Made by a program: the position numbers and the translations under genes. From Candidatus Gastranaerophilales bacterium (GTDB lineage: Bacteria; Cyanobacteriota; Vampirovibrionia; Gastranaerophilales; Gastranaerophilaceae), in NCBI GenBank assembly GCA_944323395.1, contig CALUSI010000019.1, positions 1 through 35,437 on the forward strand: a DNA stretch of 35,437 bases, read 5' to 3'. The notes beneath the pieces are model-generated. The model was given only the letters and a program-made list of their open reading frames with translations, had not been told where the DNA came from and did no database searches. Positions 16,792-25,637 of this stretch are shown piece by piece (within the stretch, counting starts at the first letter, position 1; each line of letters opens with the position of its first letter).

Positions 16792-18174
16792 CTATTTTAT
16801 ACAAGTTCTCGAAAATTTCGATTTTTTCCAAGCATAATAAATAGGAATTCCCGTTGCGATGATAAATAGCGCTTTTATTGAGTTTGCAAACTTATGTATT
16901 GTTAAAGAATATATTATGAAGCTTCCTACAATAATGAAAAATACTCCAAATATACTATTAACCTTGTTTTTAATAGTGTCTTTGTTCTTTAGTCTATATA
17001 TGAAAATACCTATTGCCGTCAGTACATAAAAGATTAATGCTGCATATATGACATAATCTAAAAGCTCGCTATAATTTCCGCAGAATATTATAAATACAGA
17101 CGACCATATACATTGTAATAATAATGAATTTTCTGGAACATTTGTTTTATTATTTACAACTGCAAGTTTATTAAATAATAATCCGTCTTTTGCCATTTGG
17201 TAATATACTCTGGCTCCTGTCATTATTAATCCGTTTGCGCTTCCGCATGCGGATATTAATATTATTATTGCTATTATAATTTTGCCTATGGTACCTGTTA
17301 TATTTTGCATTAGAACTACTGCAACAATATCTTCAGGTGATGTTTTTATTTGTTCTATAGGAATTGAGCATACATATAATATATTTATTAGAAGGTATAG
17401 AACCATTACTATAATAACTCCCCAAAATAAAGATTGAGGAATATTTTTTTCAGGCTCTTTTACTTCTGCTGAAATAAAAGTTATATTATTCCAAGTAACC
17501 ATTGCAAATATAGCCCCGACAGTTGCTGTTGAAATAACCTCTAATGTTGAAAATGATAAATCTGAAAGTTTTAATATATATGGGAAATTTTCTGTTATTA
17601 CATTAAAATTACATCCCAAGAATATTCCAAAAACAATTACTCCGACTATAGACATAACTTTTGTTATTGTAAAAATATTCTGTGTTATAACACCATATTT
17701 TATACCTTTTGAATTTATATACGTTAATAAGCAGCATACAAATAATGCACATAACTGTTGTGTTGAAAAAGAAAAGAATGATGTTGAAATAAGATAATTT
17801 GTTGAACTTATTTGAGGGAATACTATCCCTAAAAATTTTCCAACCGCAATACAGACAGCTCCAATAGTTGCTGTTTGGATTACAAGAAGCAATGACCAAC
17901 CATATAGAAATGCTGTTAAATCGTTAAACATTTTTTTTAGGAATATATATTGTCCCCCGTCTTCTTTTATATTTAAGACTGGTTCTGCGTATGCTATTGC
18001 ACCCGATAGAGAAAATAACCCTGCTAACAGCCATACAATTAATAATAAAAATGCAGTTTCAACTTGTCTTGCAATATCTGCAGATACAATAAATATTCCA
18101 CATCCAACCATAGAACCTACTACTACAGATATGGAATCTTTTAAATTTAATGTTCTTTTTAAATCATTGCTCAT
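16792..18174 (-). CDS. APC-superfamily amino-acid permease
   Basis: This 460-residue membrane protein has about 12 hydrophobic segments, as expected for the amino acid-polyamine-organocation family. The unwound helix 1 motif SMVGCGIFI is at residues 22-30, matching the GxGIF substrate-binding pattern, and the helix 2-3 loop GGQYIFLKKMF is also typical. It is most like serine/threonine or broad neutral amino-acid exchangers, but the substrate cannot be assigned from sequence. Its ATG lies inside the end of the upstream symporter gene, with an 11-base overlap, so the two are translated together and probably handle related amino acids. Confidence 0.92.
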   Translation of the reverse strand: MSNDLKRTLNLKDSISVVVGSMVGCGIFIVSADIARQVETAFLLLIVWLLAGLFSLSGAIAYAEPVLNIKEDGGQYIFLKKMFNDLTAFLYGWSLLLVIQTATIGAVCIAVGKFLGIVFPQISSTNYLISTSFFSFSTQQLCALFVCCLLTYINSKGIKYGVITQNIFTITKVMSIVGVIVFGIFLGCNFNVITENFPYILKLSDLSFSTLEVISTATVGAIFAMVTWNNITFISAEVKEPEKNIPQSLFWGVIIVMVLYLLINILYVCSIPIEQIKTSPEDIVAVVLMQNITGTIGKIIIAIIILISACGSANGLIMTGARVYYQMAKDGLLFNKLAVVNNKTNVPENSLLLQCIWSSVFIIFCGNYSELLDYVIYAALIFYVLTAIGIFIYRLKNKDTIKNKVNSIFGVFFIIVGSFIIYSLTIHKFANSIKALFIIATGIPIYYAWKKSKFSRTCIK

Positions 18175-19696
18175 CTTTAAACCATGCTTTGTTCAAATTG
18201 AATATTAGATTATGCCTTTTGCAATATCCTATTAGTTCTGCTTTTATATCTTTTAGCATTACAAAAATTGCTATTAAGTTTGGTGCAGCCATTACAAGAT
18301 ATGTAGCATCAGTAAAATCTATTACGCTCTTTATGTTCATTGTTGATCCGATTATTATAAACATACAAAATATAAACTGGTAGCATTTAATACGCTTTTT
18401 ACCTTCGCCAACAAGGAAAGTCCAAGCTTTCTGACCATAATATGCCCAAGATAGAATTGTCGATATTGCAAACAGAATAATTACTAATGCAAGTATATAA
18501 GGGAAAAATGGCATTACGCTTGCAAAAGCAGAAGATGTTAATTGTACTCCTGTTATTCCGTCAGTATAGTTTAGATATTCTCCAGTAATGATAATAACGA
18601 AAGCTGTCATTGAACATACAACAACTGTGTCAAGAAATGGTTCTATCATAGAAACAAAACCTTGTGAAGCAGGTTCATTTGTTTTTACAGCAGCATATGC
18701 GATTGGAGAGGAACCTATACCTGCTTCATTTGATTGTATTGAACGTCTCAAGCCAATTATTATTGTACCGATAATTCCTCCATATATTGCATTCGGGAAA
18801 AATGCTTCATGGAATATTGTGTATATGGCATGTGGTATTTGTGTAAAATGTGTCAAAATTATAATCAGACCTGCAAAAAGATATAGAATGCACATTGCCG
18901 GTACTACTTTTGATGTTACTCTTGCTATGCTCTTTATTCCGCCTACTATTACCAGTGCTATAATAAAGGCAACAATAAATCCAAATACCCAAGTGTGATC
19001 ATAGAAAAAACTGTTTTCACCGCCTGTGATTAAGATAAATTGTTCAGCCGCTTGATTTGTTTGGAGCATACAGCCGCCGCCAACAGTACCCGGCAGACAA
19101 GCAAGCGCAAATATATATGCCAGAGTTTTACCTAGTTTGTGATAACCCTTCTGTGCAAACCCGTGTTCTATGTAGAACATTGGACCACCAGAAACACTTC
19201 CGTCTTTATTAAATTTCCTATATTTCAAAGATAGAGTTACTTCGCAAAACTTTAATGCCATACCAAAAATAGCACCAAAACACATCCAAAACATTGCTCC
19301 AGGTCCGCCTATTGAAATAGCGATTGCTACACCTGCTATGTTACCCAAACCTATTGTCCCTGATAAAGCTGTAGCTAATGCACCAAAAGATGATACTTCT
19401 CCTTTGTGTCCGTCGTGGTCTTTTTTATGAAATATCTGATATAAAGCATGCTTGAATCCCCATATACAAATGCCTCTTAAATAAAATGTACAAAAAATAC
19501 TTGTTGCAATCATTAGAAAAATTAAAATTGGAACTTCTGCGCCAAAAATTGTTATTGGGGCAAATATAAAATCAGAAAATTCATCAGAAAATGGTGCAAA
19601 GTATTTTTCTATTGCTGCATCAACGCTAAATGCATTTGCTTTATGCGTGCATAATAACAGATTTAAGATAGTAAAAAAAACAATGCGATTTATCAT
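18164..19696 (-). CDS. Sodium:alanine/glycine symporter (AGCS family)
   Basis: This 510-residue transporter takes up alanine or glycine with a sodium ion across the inner membrane. The family signature region ALSGTIGLGNIAGVAIAI starts near residue 110. GGPGAMFWM, GGPMFYIEHGF and AGIGSSPIAYAA follow, and about ten hydrophobic segments are visible. Before the conserved part there is an extra hydrophobic N-terminus ending in KANAFS, which looks like a cleavable signal peptide. This is seen only in some members of the family. GGAG sits seven bases before the ATG. The long untranslated region upstream contains a - strand terminator hairpin. It overlaps the APC permease gene by 11 bases. Confidence 0.94.
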   Translation of the reverse strand: MINRIVFFTILNLLLCTHKANAFSVDAAIEKYFAPFSDEFSDFIFAPITIFGAEVPILIFLMIATSIFCTFYLRGICIWGFKHALYQIFHKKDHDGHKGEVSSFGALATALSGTIGLGNIAGVAIAISIGGPGAMFWMCFGAIFGMALKFCEVTLSLKYRKFNKDGSVSGGPMFYIEHGFAQKGYHKLGKTLAYIFALACLPGTVGGGCMLQTNQAAEQFILITGGENSFFYDHTWVFGFIVAFIIALVIVGGIKSIARVTSKVVPAMCILYLFAGLIIILTHFTQIPHAIYTIFHEAFFPNAIYGGIIGTIIIGLRRSIQSNEAGIGSSPIAYAAVKTNEPASQGFVSMIEPFLDTVVVCSMTAFVIIITGEYLNYTDGITGVQLTSSAFASVMPFFPYILALVIILFAISTILSWAYYGQKAWTFLVGEGKKRIKCYQFIFCMFIIIGSTMNIKSVIDFTDATYLVMAAPNLIAIFVMLKDIKAELIGYCKRHNLIFNLNKAWFKDEQ

Positions 19697-19840
19697 ATTT
19701 AATCTCCAACTTCCTCGACTTATCTATTTTCGCACGACCCTTCAAGAATATAAAAAACATGTCTTATGCACAAGTAAATTAATCATTTAGACTTACAAAG
19801 TGTTACATTGATAATTTATTAATTTATATTCTTTAAAATA

Positions 19841-19868
19841 AGAAAAAAGCTATGATTTAATCATAGCT
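19841..19868 (-). terminator. Terminator or attenuator hairpin upstream of the AGCS symporter
   Basis: AGCTATGA (19848-19855) pairs perfectly with TCATAGCT (19861-19868), with one more A-T pair inside, and on the - strand it is followed by TTTTTTCT. It lies about 150 bases before the symporter start with no gene ahead of it, so it ends either a small RNA or an attenuated leader. Confidence 0.7.
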
Positions 19869-19986
19869 GTAGATTAGGGATATGTGTATCATCGTTTTTT
19901 CCAAGGAATATAGGTTAATATTAGCAGTCCGAATCTGTTTTTAAATCATACATAATGTTGAATAAATTAATTACACCTTTTGTTTT

Positions 19987-20013
19987 TTTCGTATAAAAGT
20001 AGTATGTACGAAA
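19987..20013. repeat. Inverted repeat in the divergent promoter region
   Basis: TTTCGTA (19987-19993) and TACGAAA (20007-20013) form a perfect seven-base inverted repeat separated by 13 bases. It lies between the opposed promoter candidates and may be a regulator site. Confidence 0.4.
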
Positions 20014-20082
20014 TGAAAATCCTTACAATTATTAAATATTCTGAAATGCAATCATATTATACGGAATAATACATAACGGCTA

Positions 20083-20109
20083 TTGTTATTCTTTATTCTG
20101 TTATATAAT
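20083..20109 (+). promoter_or_regulatory. Promoter candidate for the TPR gene
   Basis: TTGTTA (20083-20088) and TATAAT (20104-20109) are separated by 15 bases, slightly short of ideal. The next good signal downstream is AAGGA at 20130-20134 before the ATG at 20141. Confidence 0.5.
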
Positions 20110-20140
20110 AAGTTTTAAGATTAGGGAAAAAGGAAGAATA

Positions 20141-21547
20141 ATGAGCAACGGTATTTTAATGCAGGCACAAATGCTAATTGATGAAGAGCAATATGATAGA
20201 GCATATGAAATGCTTGAAAGAGCATATGATAAACTAAAAGAGGATGCTGAGTATCTTGAAAAAATTGCACTTTTAGCAAAGACAATGGATAAAAAAGAGG
20301 AAGCTGCAAAATATTGGGAAGAGCTTGTTGTTGTTAATCCTAATTGTTTGGTCGGTTATTCTGAGTTAATGGATATTTATGACAGTACTAATAAATATAA
20401 ATATTATATTACTCGTGCTAAGTATAAGATTTTAAATGAAAAAGTATCTCAATCAATAGATGATTATAAAAAAGCAATTTCTTCAACAACGGAAGAATCA
20501 GAACTTGTGAATGCCAGATTTTTACTTGCTAAAGCATATGAACATACCGGTAAAATTCAAAATGCAATTGATGAATATTTTAGAATTATTGAAACAAAAG
20601 ATGATATGGCTATATATTATAAGCTTGCAGATTTATATGCGGAGATGGGTGACAGATTCTCTGCTATAAGTGTTTTAGAAAGAGGAGTTAAAGCATTCCC
20701 TCAGGTTAATGAATTGGCTGAATATCTTTCTGCTTTATATATGAAAGAAGGTCAGTTTGATAAGGCTTTAGAAAATTCAAGAAATGATTATTCTAAAACA
20801 AAAGCTTTACTAATGAAAGGTGAAAATGAAGAAGCATTAAAAGTTTTAAATTCAATTCAAGACAGAACAAATGCTAATTATTATGCTTTATTTGCCGAAT
20901 ACTATTTTAACATTAAGGATTGGGATAAATGTAATGAATACATTGATAAATTCAATGAACTTTCACCGCAAAATCCTTTAGTATACCAAATGAGAGCACT
21001 TGTTGCAGATGCACAAGATGATTCATTCGGATATCACTTTAATATGGGTAAATGCTATTCATATAAGCAAGAATATGAACTTGCACTTGCTGAATATTTG
21101 AATGCGCATAGAGTTGATTCAAAAAATGCTGAAGCGATTAAAGAAATTATAAAAATAAATGAAGCCTCAGGTGATAAAACAAGTTTAATGGAATTTTATG
21201 AAAAACTTGTAAGACAAGAACCTGATAACACTATAGCATTAAAAGGATTAGGTGATGTTTATGCCGATATGTATGAATTCAGAAGTGCTATAGAATATTA
21301 TGAAAAATTGGCGAAAGCAGATAAAAATAACTATGAGGTTTATAATAAACTGGGCTTTTGTTATGAGAAAATAAAAGATATTAAATCAGCAAAAGAGTGT
21401 TATGAAAAATACTTATCCAAGGCGCCTTTATCTCCTGACACGGAAAAATTAAAAGAAAAAATCTTGAAGATGACAGGGACAAATTCTTCAAATGTTGAAA
21501 ATGAAGAAGGTTTTATAGATAAGATAATGAAACTTTTCGGTAAATAA
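20141..21547 (+). CDS. Tetratricopeptide-repeat protein
   Basis: This 468-residue protein is built almost wholly of paired helices with the TPR pattern. Clear repeats lie around residues 8-40, 130-165, 165-200, 300-335 and 375-445, for example YNKLGFCYEKIKDIKSAKECYEKYL near the end. TPR solenoids act as protein-binding scaffolds; the partner is not apparent. There is no signal peptide or membrane segment, so it is cytoplasmic. The C-terminus FIDKIMKLFGK is a short amphipathic helix that could touch a membrane or partner. AAGGA lies six bases before the ATG. The 42-residue small protein gene follows on the same strand. Confidence 0.93.
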   Translation: MSNGILMQAQMLIDEEQYDRAYEMLERAYDKLKEDAEYLEKIALLAKTMDKKEEAAKYWEELVVVNPNCLVGYSELMDIYDSTNKYKYYITRAKYKILNEKVSQSIDDYKKAISSTTEESELVNARFLLAKAYEHTGKIQNAIDEYFRIIETKDDMAIYYKLADLYAEMGDRFSAISVLERGVKAFPQVNELAEYLSALYMKEGQFDKALENSRNDYSKTKALLMKGENEEALKVLNSIQDRTNANYYALFAEYYFNIKDWDKCNEYIDKFNELSPQNPLVYQMRALVADAQDDSFGYHFNMGKCYSYKQEYELALAEYLNAHRVDSKNAEAIKEIIKINEASGDKTSLMEFYEKLVRQEPDNTIALKGLGDVYADMYEFRSAIEYYEKLAKADKNNYEVYNKLGFCYEKIKDIKSAKECYEKYLSKAPLSPDTEKLKEKILKMTGTNSSNVENEEGFIDKIMKLFGK

Positions 21548-21636
21548 TTAATTAAATTAATAAAATTTAATGTTAAAACAATAATTGCATAGGGAATTGT
21601 TTTTATATAAGAGCAGTATATATAAAAGGAGTTTTT

Positions 21637-21765
21637 ATGCACACAGGTTTTGTAATGATTCCGGAAATGATTAAATCGCCTTGTACAGCACTTGTTCTTG
21701 GGGAAGATAAAAAAATGCTTCCTATTGTTGTTGAAGAAGTTTGTACTGCTTTAATTAACTGTTAA
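21637..21765 (+). CDS. Small protein, 42 residues, unknown function
   Basis: A short frame of 42 codons starts at ATG 21637 behind a near-perfect ribosome binding site, AAGGAG at 21626-21631 with five bases of spacing, one of the best in the window. The protein begins MHTGFVMIPEMIK and contains two Cys-Thr-Ala-Leu motifs (Cys16 and Cys36) plus a final Cys42, around a GEDKKMLPIVVEE core. It has no membrane segment or signal peptide. A weak hairpin follows at 21797. It lies 89 bases after the TPR gene and may share its transcript. I do not recognise it. Confidence 0.65.
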   Translation: MHTGFVMIPEMIKSPCTALVLGEDKKMLPIVVEEVCTALINC

Positions 21766-21796
21766 ATTAGTCATTAAAATAAAAAATGCTCTTTTT

Positions 21797-21826
21797 GTCC
21801 ATATAAAAAGTGGACTTATTTTGTTT
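21797..21826 (+). terminator. Weak terminator after the small gene
   Basis: GTCCA (21797-21801) pairs with TGGAC (21811-21815) around nine bases, followed by T-rich TTATTTTGTTTTG. It overlaps the 3' end of the convergent MFS gene. The five-base stem makes this a modest call. Confidence 0.4.
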
Positions 21827-22859
21827 TGCTGATTTTTGTATATTCTTTTAACCCAAAATATATTAAAGCAGCAGAAAGTATTACAATGAAAAATATTATT
21901 GATGTATTCTTGTCTGTTAAATTTATACCTGCAAAAAACGGGTAGGCTCCGATTATCAGTGCAAGGGTTGTAAGACCGAATGCAAATCCTTCTCTGTTAT
22001 TTAACATATTTGAAATAGCAGTCAAAGTTACAGGCATGGTGAAGTTAAAAAAGAAAATCCCTGTTATAAAAAGTATAGGATTATTAATTCCGAATGCAAT
22101 TAATGGAGAAGATATAATAAGTGCACTGACGGTTGTTTTTATCCACCCGAGTTTATCTGCAATAATACCTCCTGCCATTTTGCCAAATACTACTGCTATA
22201 GTTAGTGAAAAGGCAAGAGCTATATTAGCTTTCCAATCAAGAGTTATGCTTAGTCCAATAAATGATCTTATAATAATTGCAAAAAGGAGCATGTTTATAA
22301 TTAGTAAAAGTTTATTATATATTGGGTTTTTTATGTTTTGATTTGTTTCTATCTTCGGTTTATTAATTAGAATAAAAAGAGTGCATATAGATAGTAAAAT
22401 TACCCAAATATATGCAGGAAGTATATTTTTGTCGGCAATATAAGCACCCATAAATAATCCCATAGCGCCGGGGGCAACATAAATACCTGGAATTGATGCT
22501 TTTTTATCACCAAGTTTTAGGCAGATTATTCCTCCTCCTACATGGAATGCTGCATTGCCGAAACCTGCCAGTATTGATGTTATTATTGGATTTCTCCAAA
22601 ATAATACAGCCGATATAGTTAGTAAACACCCTATTATTGCGCATATTTTCGGTTTTTTATTCTTATCAAAAATATTTCCTATAAAAGCCTGCATGCCAAA
22701 CGCAATTGTGTTATATAAAACAATGATGATAAAAGCAAATATACTACTTTCAAGATTATTAAATTTAACAGTTGAATAAAGTACAAAAATACAAGCTGCA
22801 TCAATTAAAAGATGAGTTATGCTATATAAAAAAACTGTTTTAATCTTGTTTGTTTGCAT
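21816..22859 (-). CDS. MFS transporter, substrate unknown
   Basis: This 347-residue membrane protein has about 11 or 12 hydrophobic segments. The loop after helix 2 reads GNIFDKNKKP, matching the MFS GxxxDRxGRR loop in relaxed form, and the mirrored loop GGIIADKLG occurs in the second half. AGFGNAAFHVGGG in the middle of the first half resembles the drug and fosmidomycin-resistance type of MFS. At 347 residues it is shorter than the usual 390-420. It is the last gene of the seven-gene - strand run. Its ATG lies inside the preceding WG-repeat gene (20-base overlap), so it is translationally coupled to that module. Confidence 0.88.
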   Translation of the reverse strand: MQTNKIKTVFLYSITHLLIDAACIFVLYSTVKFNNLESSIFAFIIIVLYNTIAFGMQAFIGNIFDKNKKPKICAIIGCLLTISAVLFWRNPIITSILAGFGNAAFHVGGGIICLKLGDKKASIPGIYVAPGAMGLFMGAYIADKNILPAYIWVILLSICTLFILINKPKIETNQNIKNPIYNKLLLIINMLLFAIIIRSFIGLSITLDWKANIALAFSLTIAVVFGKMAGGIIADKLGWIKTTVSALIISSPLIAFGINNPILFITGIFFFNFTMPVTLTAISNMLNNREGFAFGLTTLALIIGAYPFFAGINLTDKNTSIIFFIVILSAALIYFGLKEYTKISKTK

Positions 22860-23931
22860 TATTGTTTTCTTTTTGTTTTTTTATTGATTTCCAAGTGATT
22901 ATGATAAGTATAAGCAGTATTAAGGAAAATGGAATTATTGGGCTTTTATTTGTTTTAGATTGTATATCTTTAATATTTTGAGGCGGTATTTCATCAGCAT
23001 ATGCACTTATATTATTTATGCTGCTTTTTTTGTTCGGATTTATGAACCTTTCTTCGTATTCTTTTTCTTTTTGAGGATTATATTTTTTTACGCGAGCCAC
23101 ACCATTTACAAATTTACCGGCAAAAGAATATTCAGGTTCTATAACAACTTCCCCCTTCGTATTTATATATCCAAAGTCACTACCTATTCTAACAGCTGCC
23201 AGACCCTCCGAAAATTTCATCGGACTTTTGAAATTTCCTCTTATTACAACTTCCCCTGTTTTATTAATATACCCGTTAGGATATTCGTAATATAGCTGAT
23301 TTTTATAGTTTCTATAATCTTCTTCTTTATTTTGAACGATAAATTCATTATTTTTTATATAACCATTAACAAAATATGAATGCTTAGTATCAAAGCCTTT
23401 TGGTAATACAGCTTTATATTTTTTGCCATCTTGAGTTTTAACAATATATACCCCTTCTTCATATAAAGGAATTGCAGCAAGTCCTTCGCTAAATCCACTT
23501 GAGAGATTTCCGCATTTATTTAAAAAATACAAATAACGTTCTTTTGTTGAATTTATCGGACAAAAAATTTGATGAAATTTAGGTTTTATTACCCAATTTC
23601 CGTTTGTATCTATATAACCCCATTTATCATTTTCTTTTACGGCAGCTAAACCATCGCTGTATCCCATTACGTAATCAAATTTTGGAGGTATTACCCAATT
23701 TTTCTCAGAATCAATATATCCATATTTTTTATTATCTTCCGAATAAGCAGGATTCAAATTATAAACTTGGGTCTTAACTTTCTTATATTGGCTGCTTGTT
23801 GTAACTTTCTTACCTTGTTTGTTTATAAAAAACTCATCAGCGTAATGAACCCTTGGGTCAATAATATCTGCCAGCACGCTTGTAACTGATAAGAAAGTAA
23901 ATAAAGTAAATATTAAAAATAATTTTTTCAT
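22840..23931 (-). CDS. Exported WG-repeat protein with C-terminal membrane anchor (third pair)
   Basis: This 363-residue protein has a clear signal peptide (residues 1-21, cleavage after VLA, mature protein starting DIIDP). WG repeats follow: KYGYIDSEKNWVIPPKF and WGYIDTNGNWVIKPKF near 69-119, and GYINKTGEVVI and GYINTKGEVVIEPEY further on. WG repeats pack as small beta units, and their ligands are mostly unknown. A hydrophobic segment at about 332-347 and a charged tail (KSIKKQKENNN) anchor it with the repeats outside the membrane. AAAGGT sits well before the ATG. It lies 24 bases after the 106-residue four-helix protein. The same architecture recurs in the genes at 24279 and 25638. Confidence 0.9.
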   Translation of the reverse strand: MKKLFLIFTLFTFLSVTSVLADIIDPRVHYADEFFINKQGKKVTTSSQYKKVKTQVYNLNPAYSEDNKKYGYIDSEKNWVIPPKFDYVMGYSDGLAAVKENDKWGYIDTNGNWVIKPKFHQIFCPINSTKERYLYFLNKCGNLSSGFSEGLAAIPLYEEGVYIVKTQDGKKYKAVLPKGFDTKHSYFVNGYIKNNEFIVQNKEEDYRNYKNQLYYEYPNGYINKTGEVVIRGNFKSPMKFSEGLAAVRIGSDFGYINTKGEVVIEPEYSFAGKFVNGVARVKKYNPQKEKEYEERFINPNKKSSINNISAYADEIPPQNIKDIQSKTNKSPIIPFSLILLILIIITWKSIKKQKENNNANKQD

Positions 23932-23955
23932 TTAATACCTTTCAAAATTAAGAAA

Positions 23956-24276
23956 TCAAAGCCATAACCCTATCAAAAATGAGGTTGCGTTTATTATAAA
24001 AGATATTTTAAATAGAGGCAATTGCTTGCTCTTAATTACCAATTTTAATAACAACCATTCAATTATTACGACCAATATTTCTAATAAAATAATATGAAGG
24101 AAGTTAAAATCAATATAAGTTTCATTTAATCTGTTTACAATAAAATTTAAAAGAGGATTTGTAAGAATATTGATTATTATAAGGGAATAGAATAATAATT
24201 TTTCTCTGAATCCCAATAAATATATGACGGAAAGTTCAATAATAATAGTTAATATTAATGCATAAATATAATTCAT
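23956..24276 (-). CDS. Small four-helix membrane protein (third pair)
   Basis: This 106-residue, very hydrophobic protein has about four membrane segments. It shares a C-terminal motif, LPLFKISFIINATSFLIG, with the genes at 25247 (LPLFKLSVIVNSIAFIVG) and 25853 (LPLFKISVFMNCISFLP). The loop after helix 1 reads GFREK and is followed by ILTNPLLN. It begins two bases after the stop of the preceding WG-repeat gene and is followed by another WG-repeat gene, so the pair order is always membrane protein first. I do not recognise a named function; a partner or chaperone in the membrane for the exported protein is an inference. Confidence 0.85.
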   Translation of the reverse strand: MNYIYALILTIIIELSVIYLLGFREKLLFYSLIIINILTNPLLNFIVNRLNETYIDFNFLHIILLEILVVIIEWLLLKLVIKSKQLPLFKISFIINATSFLIGLWL

Positions 24277-24278
24277 TT

Positions 24279-25259
24279 TTATTCTTGATTATCCGTTTTA
24301 TTTTCATTGTCTTGTCTTTTCATATCTTTTTTTATTGATATGGATATAAGTATAATTAAAGTTAGAAGAACCAGTGAAAATTTCCATAAGATATTACCCG
24401 CATATACTTCAACTTTAGCTATACCATTTTTAAAATCGGATGCGCTTCTGTATTGAGGTTTTATAATAGTTTTACCTGTTTTGTCAATATAGCCGTATCT
24501 GCCTCTTATGGATTTTCTTACAGCAGCTACACCGTCTGAGAATGGAAGTATCTCTTTATACTCGCTTGCATCAATAACAACCTCTCCTTTTTTATTTATA
24601 TAGCCTATTTTATAGTCATTATAAAAATAACCCTTCTTTAGTTTTTTCATTGCTTCAGCGCGTTCAACGGTAAGAGGTTCTGTTGTATAATATATTCCAG
24701 GCAACTCTTTTGTAAGAAGTTTAATATGAAATTTATCACCTTCAATTATTCCGTATACTTCATTATTGTATTTAGCGTTATTATCAATTTCTACATCAAA
24801 AACAGCATCATATATTTCTTTACTCTGATATTCCAGTCTGACTTTAGGTTTTGCATAGTATTTTATGGGGGCAAGTCCCTCGCTAAATATAGTTGCTCCT
24901 TTACAATAAGGATCTTCCCTATGCATATTGGAAATTCCGTTATTATAGCAAATAATGCTAGGGAATTTTGGTTCTATAACCCAATTATTATTTTCATCAA
25001 TAAAACCCCAATTCCCGTTTTCTCTTTTCAAAGTTAAGCCTTCATAAAATTTATCGTATACCGGAATCTCTCGGAATGTTGAACCGACGGCTTTTTTCTG
25101 TTCTTGATTAGGGAATACAATTTGTCCTTTTTTATTTATATAAATATAGAATGTTGTTAGCGGCGGCGGAGCTATATCTGCTTTTACAGGTATAATTGTA
25201 GCCATAAACATAAAAATAAAAATGATAACTATATTTATTTTGATTTTTAGAAATTCCAT
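24279..25259 (-). CDS. Exported WG-repeat protein with C-terminal membrane anchor (second pair)
   Basis: This is a 326-residue protein. The signal peptide covers residues 1-27 (cleavage after VKA, mature start DIAPPPL). WG-type units include WGFIDENNNWVIEPKF near 84-99, GYINKKGEVVI and YGYIDKTGKTIIKPQY. A membrane segment at about 290-308 is followed by a charged tail with SIKKDMKRQDNEN. The start ATG overlaps the end of the preceding four-helix gene by 13 bases and has AGGAG seven bases ahead, so the overlapping start is genuine. Its membrane segment and tail resemble those of the short exported gene at 25638 (SIKKDIKKQEQTE), which supports common ancestry. Confidence 0.9.
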   Translation of the reverse strand: MEFLKIKINIVIIFIFMFMATIIPVKADIAPPPLTTFYIYINKKGQIVFPNQEQKKAVGSTFREIPVYDKFYEGLTLKRENGNWGFIDENNNWVIEPKFPSIICYNNGISNMHREDPYCKGATIFSEGLAPIKYYAKPKVRLEYQSKEIYDAVFDVEIDNNAKYNNEVYGIIEGDKFHIKLLTKELPGIYYTTEPLTVERAEAMKKLKKGYFYNDYKIGYINKKGEVVIDASEYKEILPFSDGVAAVRKSIRGRYGYIDKTGKTIIKPQYRSASDFKNGIAKVEVYAGNILWKFSLVLLTLIILISISIKKDMKRQDNENKTDNQE

Positions 25260-25636
25260 AAAATGGCTCCTGTTAACAAACCGAATGAATACATACCTAC
25301 TATAAAAGCTATAGAATTTACAATTACTGATAACTTAAAAAGAGGAAGTTCTTTATTTTCTATATTCATTTTTAACCAGAAATATTCAATTAAAATAACT
25401 ATTAACAATAATAATAAAAGATAAAATATTCCAAATTCTTTATATGTTTTATTTGTTAGAAATAAAACTATAGAAAAAATAATATCTGTTATTATACTTA
25501 TAACCAAAAGGTTTTTATATATTTCTTTCTCCTTAAGTCCGAGAAGTTTTAACATAATTAATTCTGAACCGATAGTTAAAATTATAGGAATAAAAATGTA
25601 AATAGATAATAATATTAAATAGATAATAACGCCCAT
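25247..25636 (-). CDS. Small four-helix membrane protein (second pair)
   Basis: This 129-residue hydrophobic protein has four predicted membrane segments. The loop after helix 1 is GLKEKEIYKN, and the C-terminal motif ELPLFKLSVIVNSIAFIVG matches those of its two relatives in this operon. It has a longer C-terminal end (SFGLLTGAILWNF) than the other two. The ATG lies one base after the stop of the short exported protein gene, and its own last 13 bases overlap the following WG-repeat gene. No known family name is recognised. Confidence 0.85.
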   Translation of the reverse strand: MGVIIYLILLSIYIFIPIILTIGSELIMLKLLGLKEKEIYKNLLVISIITDIIFSIVLFLTNKTYKEFGIFYLLLLLLIVILIEYFWLKMNIENKELPLFKLSVIVNSIAFIVGMYSFGLLTGAILWNF

Positions 25637-25637
25637 T

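Larger units (their letters stand above)
19697..20140. other. 444-base intergenic region with structured leader candidate
   Basis: No gene of useful length is seen here. The region separates divergent genes (AGCS symporter on -, TPR protein on +). It holds a terminator hairpin facing the - strand (19841-19868). A partly paired block spans 19871-19936, where AGATTAGG and CCGAATCT can pair. There is also an inverted repeat TTTCGTA...TACGAAA (19987-20013), a - strand TATAAT (20061-20056) and a + strand promoter (20083-20109). Read on the - strand this could be a small RNA of about 200 bases or an attenuated leader of the symporter gene. I could not match it to a known riboswitch. Confidence 0.5.

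Noticed and set aside
18588-18998. 136-codon open frame antisense to the AGCS symporter
   Set aside because: It is a shadow of the symporter gene, without a start signal or recognisable domain.
19697-20140. Glycine riboswitch before the AGCS symporter
   Set aside because: I did not find the conserved glycine aptamer core on either strand by eye; only a terminator hairpin and weak pairing are seen, so no riboswitch class is called.
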